NCBI RefSeq assembly: GCF_900155545.1
Contig: NZ_LT732526.1
Coordinates: 1,060,986 to 1,124,985 of the forward strand
Length of the DNA stretch: 64,000 nucleotides
Origin: Clostridium sp. Marseille-P2415
GTDB lineage: Bacteria > Bacillota > Clostridia > Lachnospirales > Lachnospiraceae
Reading direction: 5' to 3'
Shown: piece after piece, positions 34,117 to 42,951 of the stretch
Numbering within the stretch: the first letter of the stretch is position 1
How the letters are laid out: every line of letters starts with the position of its first letter
The notes under the pieces: generated by a model
The model's input: the letters and a program-made list of their open reading frames with translations, nothing else
The model's database searches: none
Told to the model about the DNA's origin: nothing
Translations under genes and position numbers: made by a program

Positions 34117-34857
34117 ATGATCCACATATACCTTTGCGAAGATGATAAAAAACAATTAAAACGATGGAAAGACATCATAGAAAAATATTTATTAATGAAC
34201 TCGACAGAATCCCGGCTGTATTGTTCTGTCTCAAAGCCGGAGGAACTGCTTTCCATGCGGAGGCGCTCCAACATTACCGGGCTGTATTTTCTCGACATTG
34301 ATTTGCATGCAGAGAAAAACGGCATTGAACTGGCCCAGGAAATACGCAAATATGATCCCCGGGGATATATTGTTTTCGTAACTACCCACAGTGAAATGGC
34401 TGTTCTCACCTTCCGCTATAAGGTGGAAGCCATGGATTTTATTGTAAAAGATAAACCGGAAACTTTGCCGGAGCAGATTTGTGCCTGTATTCAAAACGCA
34501 GAAAGCAATTACAGAGTACAGCTGGACTCTTCCAATCGTCTCTTATCCGTAAAAGTTGACAGAGCTTCGCTGGTTCTGGATCAAAATGACATTGTGGCCA
34601 TTACCACCGGTGACGATTATCACAAGATTACCATTCATACAAAAACCGGAATCCGGCAATTGGCCGGCTCGTTAAAAGAACTGTACGCAACCCTGAATTC
34701 CACTTTCTGCCAATGCAACCGTTCTACCATTGTTAATCTGAAACATGTGATAAAGTATTCCAGAGAAGAAGCTCTGCTCACCATGGATAATAAAGAAACC
34801 TTTTCTGTATCCGTTCGCATGATGGGAAAAGTGCAAAAGGCCTTAAACCAGCTTTGA
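34117..34857 (+). CDS. agrA: LytTR-family response regulator (AgrA-like)
   Basis: Receiver domain with LCEDD acidic pocket and phospho-acceptor Asp in LYFLDIDLH, followed by a C-terminal LytTR DNA-binding domain (about residues 140-245) with ITTGDDYHKITIHT and FCQCNRSTIVNLKHV. The ATG at 34117 follows GAGGAG by six bases; the ORF is open further upstream over the kinase 3' end. The LytTR-type repeats upstream of both operons are its probable targets. Confidence 0.93.
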   Translation: MIHIYLCEDDKKQLKRWKDIIEKYLLMNSTESRLYCSVSKPEELLSMRRRSNITGLYFLDIDLHAEKNGIELAQEIRKYDPRGYIVFVTTHSEMAVLTFRYKVEAMDFIVKDKPETLPEQICACIQNAESNYRVQLDSSNRLLSVKVDRASLVLDQNDIVAITTGDDYHKITIHTKTGIRQLAGSLKELYATLNSTFCQCNRSTIVNLKHVIKYSREEALLTMDNKETFSVSVRMMGKVQKALNQL

Positions 34858-34872
34858 TTGATCCATATAGAA

Positions 34873-34899
34873 AAAGCCAGGCAGAATAAACCTGGCTTT
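34873..34899. terminator. Bidirectional terminator between agrA and ilvA
   Basis: AAAGCCAGG/CCTGGCTTT with A/T-rich ends, placed between the two converging genes and usable by both. Confidence 0.75.
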
Positions 34900-34907
34900 C
34901 CCTAATG

Positions 34908-36131
34908 TTATTCCCCATAAGTACCTTTTGATTTTACCAGCTTGGGCCGGTATCCCTGCGCTGTCAGAGCCGCCATAATGGAGTTCTTATGCTCTGTTCC
35001 AAAGGCCTCCAGCGTAATGCGGAGTTCCACCGCCGTATTCCGGTTGATGCTGATAAACTGGTTGTGTTCCAAGCGGATCACATTGCCCTGTTCCTTTGCG
35101 AGCAGCGCAGATACTTTTGCAAGCTCTCCCGGCTTATCCGGAAGCAGAACCGATACCGTGAAGATACGGTCTCTCTGGATCAGGCCAAGCTGAACGATGG
35201 AAGCCATGGTGATCACATCCATGTTCCCTCCGCTTAAAATGGAAACGATCTTTTTGTTATCCACGTTCATATGCTTTAAAGCTGCAACAGTCAGAAGTCC
35301 TGAATTTTCCACGATCATCTTATGGTTTTCTACCATATCCAGGAATGCCACGATCAGCTCAGAGTCTTCAATGGCAATGATTTCATCCACATTCTCCTGG
35401 ATATAGGGGAAGAGCTTGTCGCCCGGACATTTAACGGCTGTACCGTCTGCAATGGTGTTGACATTTGGAAGAGAAACGACCTTTCCCTGGCGTAAGGATT
35501 CCTGCATACAGTTAGCGCCGGCCGGCTCCACTCCAATGACCTTGATCTTTGGATTCAGCATCTTTGCAAGCGTTGAAACTCCGGTGCACAGTCCGCCGCC
35601 GCCGATCGGAACCAGAATATAATCAACGGTAGGAAGCTCCTTAATAATCTCCATGGCAATGGTTCCCTGCCCGGCGGCCACATCTAAGTCATTAAAAGGA
35701 TGAACAAAAGTCAGCCCCCTTTCTTCCGTAAGCTTATAAGCATAATTGCATGCCTCATCAAAAACATCGCCTTCCAGAATGACCTCCGCCCCATAGCCTT
35801 TGGTACGGTTCACCTTCATGAGCGGTGTTGTTGTAGGCATGACAATCGTTGCGGGAATGCCGGCCAGTTTTGCCGCATAAGCAACGCCCTGGGCGTGATT
35901 GCCTGCGGAAGCGGTAATAAGTCCTTTGGCTTTTTCCTCCTCCGACAGAGTGCTGATCTTGTAATAAGCACCCCGCACCTTGTAAGCACCGGTATACTGC
36001 ATGTTTTCCGGTTTAAAATATACCTTATTGCCGGTCCGGGCGGAAAAATACTCACTGTATACAAGTTTTGTTTCCAGGGTAACCTTGCTAACGATCTCTG
36101 ATGCTTCTTCAAACTTTTCCAATGTCAACAT
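34908..36131 (-). CDS. ilvA: Threonine ammonia-lyase (PLP-dependent, ACT domain)
   Basis: Deaminates threonine to 2-oxobutanoate for isoleucine synthesis or fermentation. PLP lysine in YTGAYKVRGAYYK; GGGGL phosphate loop; SGGNMD near residue 310. A single C-terminal ACT domain (residues about 325-407, VSVLLPDKPGELAKVSALL) marks the clostridial allosteric form. It follows ftsY by three bases, an odd partner for a secretion gene; cotranscription with the plsX-smc operon is likely. Confidence 0.93.
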   Translation of the reverse strand: MLTLEKFEEASEIVSKVTLETKLVYSEYFSARTGNKVYFKPENMQYTGAYKVRGAYYKISTLSEEEKAKGLITASAGNHAQGVAYAAKLAGIPATIVMPTTTPLMKVNRTKGYGAEVILEGDVFDEACNYAYKLTEERGLTFVHPFNDLDVAAGQGTIAMEIIKELPTVDYILVPIGGGGLCTGVSTLAKMLNPKIKVIGVEPAGANCMQESLRQGKVVSLPNVNTIADGTAVKCPGDKLFPYIQENVDEIIAIEDSELIVAFLDMVENHKMIVENSGLLTVAALKHMNVDNKKIVSILSGGNMDVITMASIVQLGLIQRDRIFTVSVLLPDKPGELAKVSALLAKEQGNVIRLEHNQFISINRNTAVELRITLEAFGTEHKNSIMAALTAQGYRPKLVKSKGTYGE

Positions 36132-36134
36132 ACT

Positions 36135-37076
36135 TTACGCCTCTTCTTTCTCTTCTACGTGAAACAATGCGTTTACAAACTCCTCTGCATTGAATTTCTG
36201 CAAGTCATCTATTTTCTCCCCAACCCCAATATATTTTACGGGAATCCCCAGCTCAGACTGGATCGCGACCGCGATTCCGCCTTTCGCGGTGCCGTCGAGC
36301 TTCGTAAGGATAATTCCGGTAATATCTGCGACTTCCATAAACTGTTTTGCCTGTACAAGGGCATTCTGTCCTGTGGTCCCGTCTAACACCACCAGCGTTT
36401 CCCGGTAAGCCTCCGGATATTCCTTATCAATGATCCGGTTGATTTTCTTAAGCTCTTCCATCAGATTCTTCTTATTATGCAGACGTCCTGCCGTATCACA
36501 GATCAAAATATCCGCATGTCTTGACTTAGCCGCAACCACCGCATCAAATACAACGGCTGCAGGATCAGAGCCTTCCTGCTGGGCTATGATATCCACTCCG
36601 GCTCTTCTGGCCCACTCCGTCAGCTGCTCAATGGCTGCCGCACGGAATGTATCTGCCGCCGCAACGATCACCTTTTTTCCGTCATCCTTCATCTGGCCGG
36701 CCAGCTTACCAACTGAGGTTGTTTTGCCTACTCCGTTTACACCGATGACCAGAAGAACGGACTGCCGGTTCTCAAATTCGTATGCATTTTCCCCCAAATC
36801 CATCTGCTCCATAATACTGTCCATGAGAAGCTGTTTGCATTCCGATGGATCCTTGATGTTTTTTTCCTTTACTTTCTTTCTTAAATCTTCCACGACCAAC
36901 ATTGTGGTCTGGATTCCCAAATCACCCATAATCAGGGTTTCTTCGATCTCTTCATAAAAATCATCGTCAATGGCCGAAAAGCCGCTGAAAATGGAATCCA
37001 CGCCCGCGATGATGTTATCCCTTGTCTTTTGCAGTCCAGCTACCAGCTTTCCGAAGAATCCCATTTTTTCACCCAT
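36135..37076 (-). CDS. ftsY: Signal recognition particle receptor FtsY
   Basis: GTPase that docks SRP-ribosome complexes at the membrane. NG domain only, with the short N-terminus usual in Firmicutes. G1 [18 protein letters not shown]3 [17 protein letters not shown]4 [10 protein letters not shown]. Length 313, ATG with GGAGG six bases upstream. It follows smc by 11 bases. Confidence 0.97.
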   Translation of the reverse strand: MGEKMGFFGKLVAGLQKTRDNIIAGVDSIFSGFSAIDDDFYEEIEETLIMGDLGIQTTMLVVEDLRKKVKEKNIKDPSECKQLLMDSIMEQMDLGENAYEFENRQSVLLVIGVNGVGKTTSVGKLAGQMKDDGKKVIVAAADTFRAAAIEQLTEWARRAGVDIIAQQEGSDPAAVVFDAVVAAKSRHADILICDTAGRLHNKKNLMEELKKINRIIDKEYPEAYRETLVVLDGTTGQNALVQAKQFMEVADITGIILTKLDGTAKGGIAVAIQSELGIPVKYIGVGEKIDDLQKFNAEEFVNALFHVEEKEEA

Positions 37077-37087
37077 AGTCGGCCTCC

Positions 37088-40000
37088 TTAACTTTCTAAG
37101 TCTTCTTCAATCAGATTAACAGATACAAGCGTTGAAACGCCCTTTTCCTGCATGGTGATACCGTACAGGCGGTCCGCAGCTACCATCGTACCACGTCTGT
37201 GTGTAATGACAATGAACTGCGTATATTTTGTCAGCTTATGCAGATATTTAGCAAAGCGGTCTACGTTGGAATCATCAAGAGCCGCCTCAATTTCGTCAAG
37301 GAGACAGAATGGAGATGGCTTTAGGTTCTGGATTGCGAATAACAGTGCAATGGCTGTTAACGCCTTTTCCCCGCCGGAAAGCTGCATCATGTTCTGAAGC
37401 TTTTTACCGGGAGGCTGGGATATGATCTGGATTCCTGCCTCCAGGATATCCTCATCCTCCACCAGCTCCAGGGTTCCCCGCCCGCCGCCGAAAAGTTCTT
37501 TGAATACCTTGTCAAATTCCACCCGTATTTCCCTGAATTTTTCTTCGAACTGCTTCCTCATGCCGGTATCCAGTTCATCGATGATCTTTAATAAGGTTCC
37601 CTCTGCAGTCACCAGATCATCATGCTGGGTCTTCATGAATTCATAGCGTTCCGATACCTCTTTGTAATCCTCAATGGCATTGACATTGACATTGCCAAGC
37701 TTTCGGATATCCTCCTTTAAAGATGCTGCCATGCGCTTTAAATCAGGCAGTGACGTCCACGCTTCGTTTCTTAAAGCCTCTGCCGTGGAAAAGGTCAGTT
37801 CATATTCATTCCACATGTAATTGACGTGGCCTTCCATCCTCTCATCCAGTTTTTCCTTCTGACTCTGCAGCCGGAACAATTCTTTATCCAAAAGGCTGAT
37901 TCGTTCCGTAAGTTCCTCCCTCTTTCGGAACATTTCCTTCTGTTCCCTGGATTTTTCTTCCTTCCGGGCGACCTTTTCATTTACAATCTGTTCCAGTTCT
38001 TCCGCGCGGACCTTTGCTTCCCCTATCTGACTCTTTAAAGCATCAATTTCCTTTTGCTTTTCTTCGATGATCAGGCTGGAACCATTGGTTCCGTTTGAAA
38101 GGCCTGCAAGCTCCTCTTCCAGACGGTGGATTTCTTCCTTCACACGCCGGATGTTTTCCTGTTCAAAGTCATCCTTTTGCTTTAAGCCTGAAGCTTCCAG
38201 CTGTACTGCAGATAAATTTCTGGAATACTGCTCTCTGTCTTCTCTGGCCTTTTCCAGCCGGATATTTAAGGCTTCTAAGTGCCCGCCGGTTTCCTGGTTC
38301 TGTTTTTCCAGCTTTTCCACAGCGGAAAGAAGTTCCTGCTGGCTGGCGCCGATCTCCCGTATCTGTTCCTCAAGCTGGCCGTTTTCCCGGTCCAGGTCTC
38401 CATAAGATTCCCTGATTTCCGCCTTTTTATCTTCGATCCGGTGTAGATTTATTTTAACCGTATTTTGTTTCAAATAAAGCTGCTGTATCTCTGCACGGAT
38501 CCGTTCCAATTCCTCCCTGCTTTCTGCAAGGAGTCCCTCGTTCATGGCCAGTTCCTTTTCTATGCGCTCTACATCGGTCAGGGCCTTTTCACAGACTTCT
38601 TCCAGCTCTTCTATTTCCCGCTTACGCCCTAACAGATTGCTGGTATTCTTAAAAGCACCGCCGGTCATAGAACCGCCTGCGCTGAGCAGTTCTCCTTCCA
38701 GAGTTACGATCCGCAGGGAATACTGGAATTTTTTTGCCAGAGCAATGGCATGGTCAATGGTATCCACCACTACCACCCGGCCCAACAGATAGTTCATCAG
38801 GCCTTCGTACTGCTTATCCGCTTCTACCAGGGAATTTGCAAGTCCAAGAACGCCCGGTTCGGACAATGCTTTTTCCTGATTGAAGAAATTCTTATTTCCA
38901 ATGCTGGTAAGCGGCAGGAAAGTGGCTCGTCCATACCGGTTTTTCTTTAAATACTCAATCAGCTGTTTGGCTGTCTGCTCAGAATCGGTCACAATGTTCT
39001 GAATGCTTCCGCCAAGAGCAGTCTCAATGGCAATCTCGTATTTTTTAGGCACTGCGATCAGATCAGCCACAACGCCGTGGATGCCCCGGACCCGGTCCCT
39101 GACCTCCATTACCCGGCGGATGCTGCCGCCATAGCCTTCATACCGTTCCGCGATGTTTTTAAGAGATTCCAGTTTTGTATAGCTGGTGTGATATTCCTGC
39201 TGCATGTCATTTAAGTTCTTGTTCAGCCTCCGGACCTCACCTTCCAGTTCCTCTGTCCTGCCTTCGCTTATGGCCTGTGCATCCTTTTGTTCTGAAATTC
39301 CGTTTTCGGTTTCATCGGCTTCCTTCTGAAGAAGAGCCAGCTGTTCGTCCTGCTCCGACTCATCACTCTTGAATTTCAAAAGCTTCTGGCATACCTCGGA
39401 ACGGCGCACATTCACCTGTTCCAGCATGGTTTCATACCGCTGCTGTTTTGCAGTAAAAGAGGCTTTTTCATTGAGAATATCAATGATACTGCCTTTGCCC
39501 TCTTCGAGCTGCTGCTCCAGCAGATGTATCCGCTCATCCTCTGCAGCCAGAACCCCTTCCGCTTCCTTTAATTTATCTGCTGCGGATCTCACCTGGCCGG
39601 CAATCTTTGACCGTTCTTCTTCATAGGATGCAGCCTGGGCATTTTTTGCCTCAATTTCGGTATGTACGGCACGGACACGTCCTGCAATGTGCTCCGCGTT
39701 CATCTGTTCCGTATTGATCTGTTCCTTCAATACGTTGATGCGGCCTTCCAGATTTCCTATTTCCATGTGGGACTGGTTTTTTTCATTCCGGGCTTCATTG
39801 ATCCCCTCATCCAGTTCGGATAAAAAGGTATCCAGAGCGTCATACTCTTCCCGGATTCCTTCTGATATCTTCTTAGCTTCTTCCAAATCCCGGGAAACGA
39901 TGTTTTCCTTTTCTCCGGTCTCTTTCATCTGGACCCGCAGGACTTCCGTTTCCATCAAAAACTGGTTGACATCGTATTTTTTCAGTTCTTCTTTTAAACG

Positions 40001-40648
40001 GAGGTATTCCTTTGCCGCTTCAGACTGCCTGGCAAGCGGTCCTACCTGCTTTTCCAGTTCTGAGAGAATGTCATTTACACGGACCAGATTCTGTTTTTCA
40101 TCCTCCAGCTTCTTCTGGGAAATGGCCTTGCGCCGTTTAAACTTCACAATACCGGCGGCCTCATCAAACAGCTCCCGGCGTTCCTCCGGCTTCCCGCTTA
40201 AGATTTTATCAATCTGGCCCTGACCGATGATGGAATAACCTTCTTTGCCGATTCCCGTATCATAGAACAATTCATAAATATCCTTCAAACGGCAGGCACT
40301 GCCATTGATCATGTACTCGCTTTCACCGGAACGGTAAACTCTCCTGGAGACCGTCACCTGGTCATAATCGATGGACAGGTGATGATCTGAATTATCAAGC
40401 GTGATGGCAACATAGGCAAAGCCCTGGGGCTTGCGCAGTTCCGTTCCGGAAAAAATCACATCCTGCATGCTGGAGCTTCGAAGCTGCTTTACCTTCTGCT
40501 CCCCCAGTACCCAGCGCACCGCATCGGCAACATTGCTTTTACCGCTGCCATTTGGGCCTACGATGCCCGTAATTCCGTTGTGGAATTCAAATACGATCTT
40601 ATTGGCAAATGATTTAAAACCCTGTATTTCAATACTTTTTAAATACAT
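37088..40648 (-). CDS. smc: Chromosome segregation protein SMC
   Basis: Condensin ATPase that compacts and separates chromosomes. Walker A GPNGSGKSNVADAVRWVLGEQ, two coiled-coil arms, a hinge around residues 510-650 (RVMEVRDRVRGIHGVVADL onward), and a C-terminal LSGGEKALTAIALLFAI signature with LLDEIEAALDDSN. The length of 1186 residues is standard. Transcribed after rnc. Confidence 0.98.
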   Translation of the reverse strand: MYLKSIEIQGFKSFANKIVFEFHNGITGIVGPNGSGKSNVADAVRWVLGEQKVKQLRSSSMQDVIFSGTELRKPQGFAYVAITLDNSDHHLSIDYDQVTVSRRVYRSGESEYMINGSACRLKDIYELFYDTGIGKEGYSIIGQGQIDKILSGKPEERRELFDEAAGIVKFKRRKAISQKKLEDEKQNLVRVNDILSELEKQVGPLARQSEAAKEYLRLKEELKKYDVNQFLMETEVLRVQMKETGEKENIVSRDLEEAKKISEGIREEYDALDTFLSELDEGINEARNEKNQSHMEIGNLEGRINVLKEQINTEQMNAEHIAGRVRAVHTEIEAKNAQAASYEEERSKIAGQVRSAADKLKEAEGVLAAEDERIHLLEQQLEEGKGSIIDILNEKASFTAKQQRYETMLEQVNVRRSEVCQKLLKFKSDESEQDEQLALLQKEADETENGISEQKDAQAISEGRTEELEGEVRRLNKNLNDMQQEYHTSYTKLESLKNIAERYEGYGGSIRRVMEVRDRVRGIHGVVADLIAVPKKYEIAIETALGGSIQNIVTDSEQTAKQLIEYLKKNRYGRATFLPLTSIGNKNFFNQEKALSEPGVLGLANSLVEADKQYEGLMNYLLGRVVVVDTIDHAIALAKKFQYSLRIVTLEGELLSAGGSMTGGAFKNTSNLLGRKREIEELEEVCEKALTDVERIEKELAMNEGLLAESREELERIRAEIQQLYLKQNTVKINLHRIEDKKAEIRESYGDLDRENGQLEEQIREIGASQQELLSAVEKLEKQNQETGGHLEALNIRLEKAREDREQYSRNLSAVQLEASGLKQKDDFEQENIRRVKEEIHRLEEELAGLSNGTNGSSLIIEEKQKEIDALKSQIGEAKVRAEELEQIVNEKVARKEEKSREQKEMFRKREELTERISLLDKELFRLQSQKEKLDERMEGHVNYMWNEYELTFSTAEALRNEAWTSLPDLKRMAASLKEDIRKLGNVNVNAIEDYKEVSERYEFMKTQHDDLVTAEGTLLKIIDELDTGMRKQFEEKFREIRVEFDKVFKELFGGGRGTLELVEDEDILEAGIQIISQPPGKKLQNMMQLSGGEKALTAIALLFAIQNLKPSPFCLLDEIEAALDDSNVDRFAKYLHKLTKYTQFIVITHRRGTMVAADRLYGITMQEKGVSTLVSVNLIEEDLES

Positions 40649-40680
40649 ATTCCACGCTGACAGGCCTTAAAAACCTGCCC

Positions 40681-40836
40681 TTTCTTTATTATTGTCCATG
40701 CTTTTTGGACATAAAGGTATGCCCGTAGGGTGTTTCTTTATTATTGTCCATGCTTTTTGGACATAAAGGTATGCCCATAGGGTGTTTCTTTATTATTGTC
40801 CATGCTTTTTGGACATAAAGGTATGCCCGTAAGGTG
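40681..40836. repeat. 52-bp tandem repeat (three copies) at the 3' end of rnc
   Basis: Three consecutive copies (starting 40681, 40733, 40785) of a 52-base unit beginning TTTCTTTATTATTGTCCATG and containing TTTTTGGACATAAAGGTATGC; the copies differ by one or two bases. The last copy forms the final codons of rnc. The unit holds a TGTCC...GGACA stem. Because 52 is not a multiple of three, the copies read in different frames. A partial match to the unit start continues into rnc at 40837-40850. It is a minisatellite likely to vary in copy number. Confidence 0.9.
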
Positions 40837-41527
40837 TTTCCATATTATTGAGGCTAAGGATCCCATGGTAAGCAGCCACCTGTTCCGCTGCCTTTTTCGT
40901 TCTTCCGGTCCCCTTGCCGATGGGCTTTTCGCCAATCAGAACCTGGGCCTCAAATACCTTATTATGATCCGGCCCCTCTTCCCGTAAAAGCTCATAGCTT
41001 AACGGTTCCTCCGTCTGGCTCTGCACAATCTCCTGCAAGATAGTCTTGCTATCATAAAAGAGCTGTTTATGTTCCAGATCATTCATGATGAAACGAAGGA
41101 TAAACTCTTTTGCATTAGCAAAACCACCATCCAGATAAATGGCCCCGATCAGCGCTTCCATAGCATCAGATACAATTGACGCACGTCCCCTGCCGCCGGT
41201 TGCTTCTTCGCCCTTACCAAGCAGTAAATATTCCCCGAGCCTGATATCCTCTGCACAATAAGCAAGAGTCGGTTCACAGACAATGCTGGCGCGTATCTTT
41301 GTTAAATCCCCCTCCGGTTTTTCCGGATATTTTTGGTACAAACAGTCGCTGGAAACCACCTCCAGCACAGAATCACCCAAAAATTCAAGCCGTTCGTTGC
41401 ATTCCAGCTTATTTAAGCGGTGTTCATTGGCATAGGAGCTGTGGGTCATGGCCTGTATCATAAGATGCCTGTCCGAAAACCGGTAACCGATCCGCTCCTC
41501 CAGTTCTTTTAAATTCCTGCTCATCAT
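40793..41527 (-). CDS. rnc: Ribonuclease III
   Basis: Cleaves double-stranded RNA in rRNA and mRNA processing. Catalytic signature NERLEFLGDSVLEVVSSD, DAMEALIGAIYLDGG, then a C-terminal dsRBD (about residues 160-228, GRTKKAAEQVAAYHGIL). The last 16 residues (ETPYGHTFMSKKHGQ) come from the tandem repeat and are not part of the usual protein. The operon order plsX-acpP-rnc-smc-ftsY is the Firmicutes standard. Confidence 0.96.
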   Translation of the reverse strand: MMSRNLKELEERIGYRFSDRHLMIQAMTHSSYANEHRLNKLECNERLEFLGDSVLEVVSSDCLYQKYPEKPEGDLTKIRASIVCEPTLAYCAEDIRLGEYLLLGKGEEATGGRGRASIVSDAMEALIGAIYLDGGFANAKEFILRFIMNDLEHKQLFYDSKTILQEIVQSQTEEPLSYELLREEGPDHNKVFEAQVLIGEKPIGKGTGRTKKAAEQVAAYHGILSLNNMETPYGHTFMSKKHGQ

Positions 41528-41553
41528 ACACCTCTTTCTCCATTATGAAAGAA

Positions 41554-41590
41554 GGTGCTGCGGACAGACAAAAAAGCCTCCGGCAGCACC
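41554..41590 (-). other. Long hairpin in the acpP-rnc intergenic RNA
   Basis: GGTGCTG(C)CGGA and TCCGCAGCACC pair over 11 bases with a single bulge, with a loop holding a T6 tract. It sits just ahead of the rnc start. It could be an RNase III self-cleavage site, as known for rnc in E. coli, or a weak attenuator between acpP and rnc. Confidence 0.6.
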
Positions 41591-41598
41591 CACATCTA

Positions 41599-41829
41599 TT
41601 AATTTAAAGCGTTCTTGATCTGTTCTACTGCGTCGCTGACACTCACGATGTTTTCTGCCACTTCCGTTGGAATCTCAATATCAAATTCCTCCTCAATGCC
41701 CATGATGATCTGGAACACATCAAGGGAGTCGGCGCCAAGGTCATCCACAAATGTGGAGTTCATGGTCACCTCCTCCGGCTCAATATTTAACACCTCTGCA
41801 ATAATGCCCTGTAACTTCTCAAATTCCAT
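41599..41829 (-). CDS. acpP: Acyl carrier protein
   Basis: Carries growing fatty acids on phosphopantetheine attached to Ser of the DSL motif ([19 protein letters not shown]). 76 residues, acidic. It follows plsX by 17 bases. Confidence 0.97.
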   Translation of the reverse strand: MEFEKLQGIIAEVLNIEPEEVTMNSTFVDDLGADSLDVFQIIMGIEEEFDIEIPTEVAENIVSVSDAVEQIKNALN

Positions 41830-41846
41830 TTTTTTCTTCCTCTCTC

Positions 41847-42863
41847 CTATTCTTGATTTTCTTCATTTTTCATTTTAAGACTTTCTCTTATCTTATCATT
41901 AATTCCCTGTTCTTTGAAGGCTACGCACTGAATTATGGAGTTTTTCACTTCTGCCGCCTTTGAATTCCCATGAGTTTTTACCACCAGACCATTAAGCCCC
42001 AGTAACGGTGCTCCGCCGTACTGAGATGCATCAAATGATTTTAAGGTCTCTTTTAAAGCAGGCTTTACAAGCAGAGCTCCGATCTTGCTCCTTAAACTTC
42101 CCATCATACCGCTTTTTACTTTGTTTATCAAAGTTGCGCCCACTCCCTCATAAAGCTTTAGGATCACATTGCCCACAAATGCCTCACAAACAATGACATC
42201 TGCACCGCCATGCGGAATCTCCCTGGCCTCAATGCTTCCGGTAAAATGGATATCCTTACATTCCTTTAACAGTGGAAAGGTTTCTTTCACAAGCGCATTT
42301 CCCTTTTCTTCCTCTGCGCCGATATTGACGATGGCCACTCTTGGATTCTTAACGCCCAGTACATGCTCCATGTAAAGGGAGCCCATCATGGCAAATTGTA
42401 CTAAATGGGATGGTCTTGCATCCACATTGGCTCCACAGTCAATCAGCAGGGAAACGCCTTTTTCTGTCGGAATAAGCGGGGCCAGCGGTGGCCTTTCCAC
42501 TCCCTTTATCCGTCCGACAATCACCTGTCCGCCAACCAGTATGGCTCCTGAGCTGCCGGCCGATACAAACGCATCCGCTTCCTTTTGTTTTACCAGATTC
42601 ATTCCCACAACGATGGAAGAATCCTTCTTCTTTCGTATGGCGTTAACCGGGGGTTCTTCCGTTTCGATTACCTCTGCCGCATTCACAATCCGTATCTGGT
42701 CCTTATTATACGCATGTTTTGCAAGTTCTTCCGATACGATTTGTTCCTGCCCTACTAAGAGAACCTGGATCTCTTTATTCGCGTTTACTGCCGCTACGGC
42801 ACCGGCCACCATTTCCGTTGGTGCATAGTCACCGCCCATGGCATCTACAGCTACTTTTATCAT
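41847..42863 (-). CDS. plsX: Phosphate acyltransferase PlsX
   Basis: Makes acyl-phosphate from acyl-ACP for phospholipid synthesis. Starts [15 protein letters not shown], with [12 protein letters not shown] and the C-terminal [11 protein letters not shown]. 338 residues. Two adjacent ATGs exist; the second has the better spacing from GGAG. It begins its own operon; rpmF, which often precedes plsX, is not here. Confidence 0.96.
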   Translation of the reverse strand: MIKVAVDAMGGDYAPTEMVAGAVAAVNANKEIQVLLVGQEQIVSEELAKHAYNKDQIRIVNAAEVIETEEPPVNAIRKKKDSSIVVGMNLVKQKEADAFVSAGSSGAILVGGQVIVGRIKGVERPPLAPLIPTEKGVSLLIDCGANVDARPSHLVQFAMMGSLYMEHVLGVKNPRVAIVNIGAEEEKGNALVKETFPLLKECKDIHFTGSIEAREIPHGGADVIVCEAFVGNVILKLYEGVGATLINKVKSGMMGSLRSKIGALLVKPALKETLKSFDASQYGGAPLLGLNGLVVKTHGNSKAAEVKNSIIQCVAFKEQGINDKIRESLKMKNEENQE

Positions 42864-42906
42864 CATGATTCTCCTTTCAAGTACCGCCTAAGATAATCTA
42901 TTACAT

Positions 42907-42935
42907 AATATACTAAATATTATTCTATAAATCAA
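42907..42935 (-). promoter_or_regulatory. sigma-A promoter of plsX-acpP-rnc-smc-ftsY-ilvA
   Basis: TTGATT (42930-42935), 17 bases, TATATT (42907-42912) on the minus strand. The leader is about 40 bases. Confidence 0.7.
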
Positions 42936-42951
42936 TAATAAATTGAGAAAA

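Noticed and set aside
40681..40836. 52-bp tandem repeat considered as a CRISPR array
   Set aside because: Copies are directly adjacent with no spacers and no cas genes are nearby.
40741..40935. Second minus-strand frame ending in the same GHTFMSKKHGQ tail
   Set aside because: It is the rnc coding region read in another frame through the 52-bp repeat, not a separate gene.
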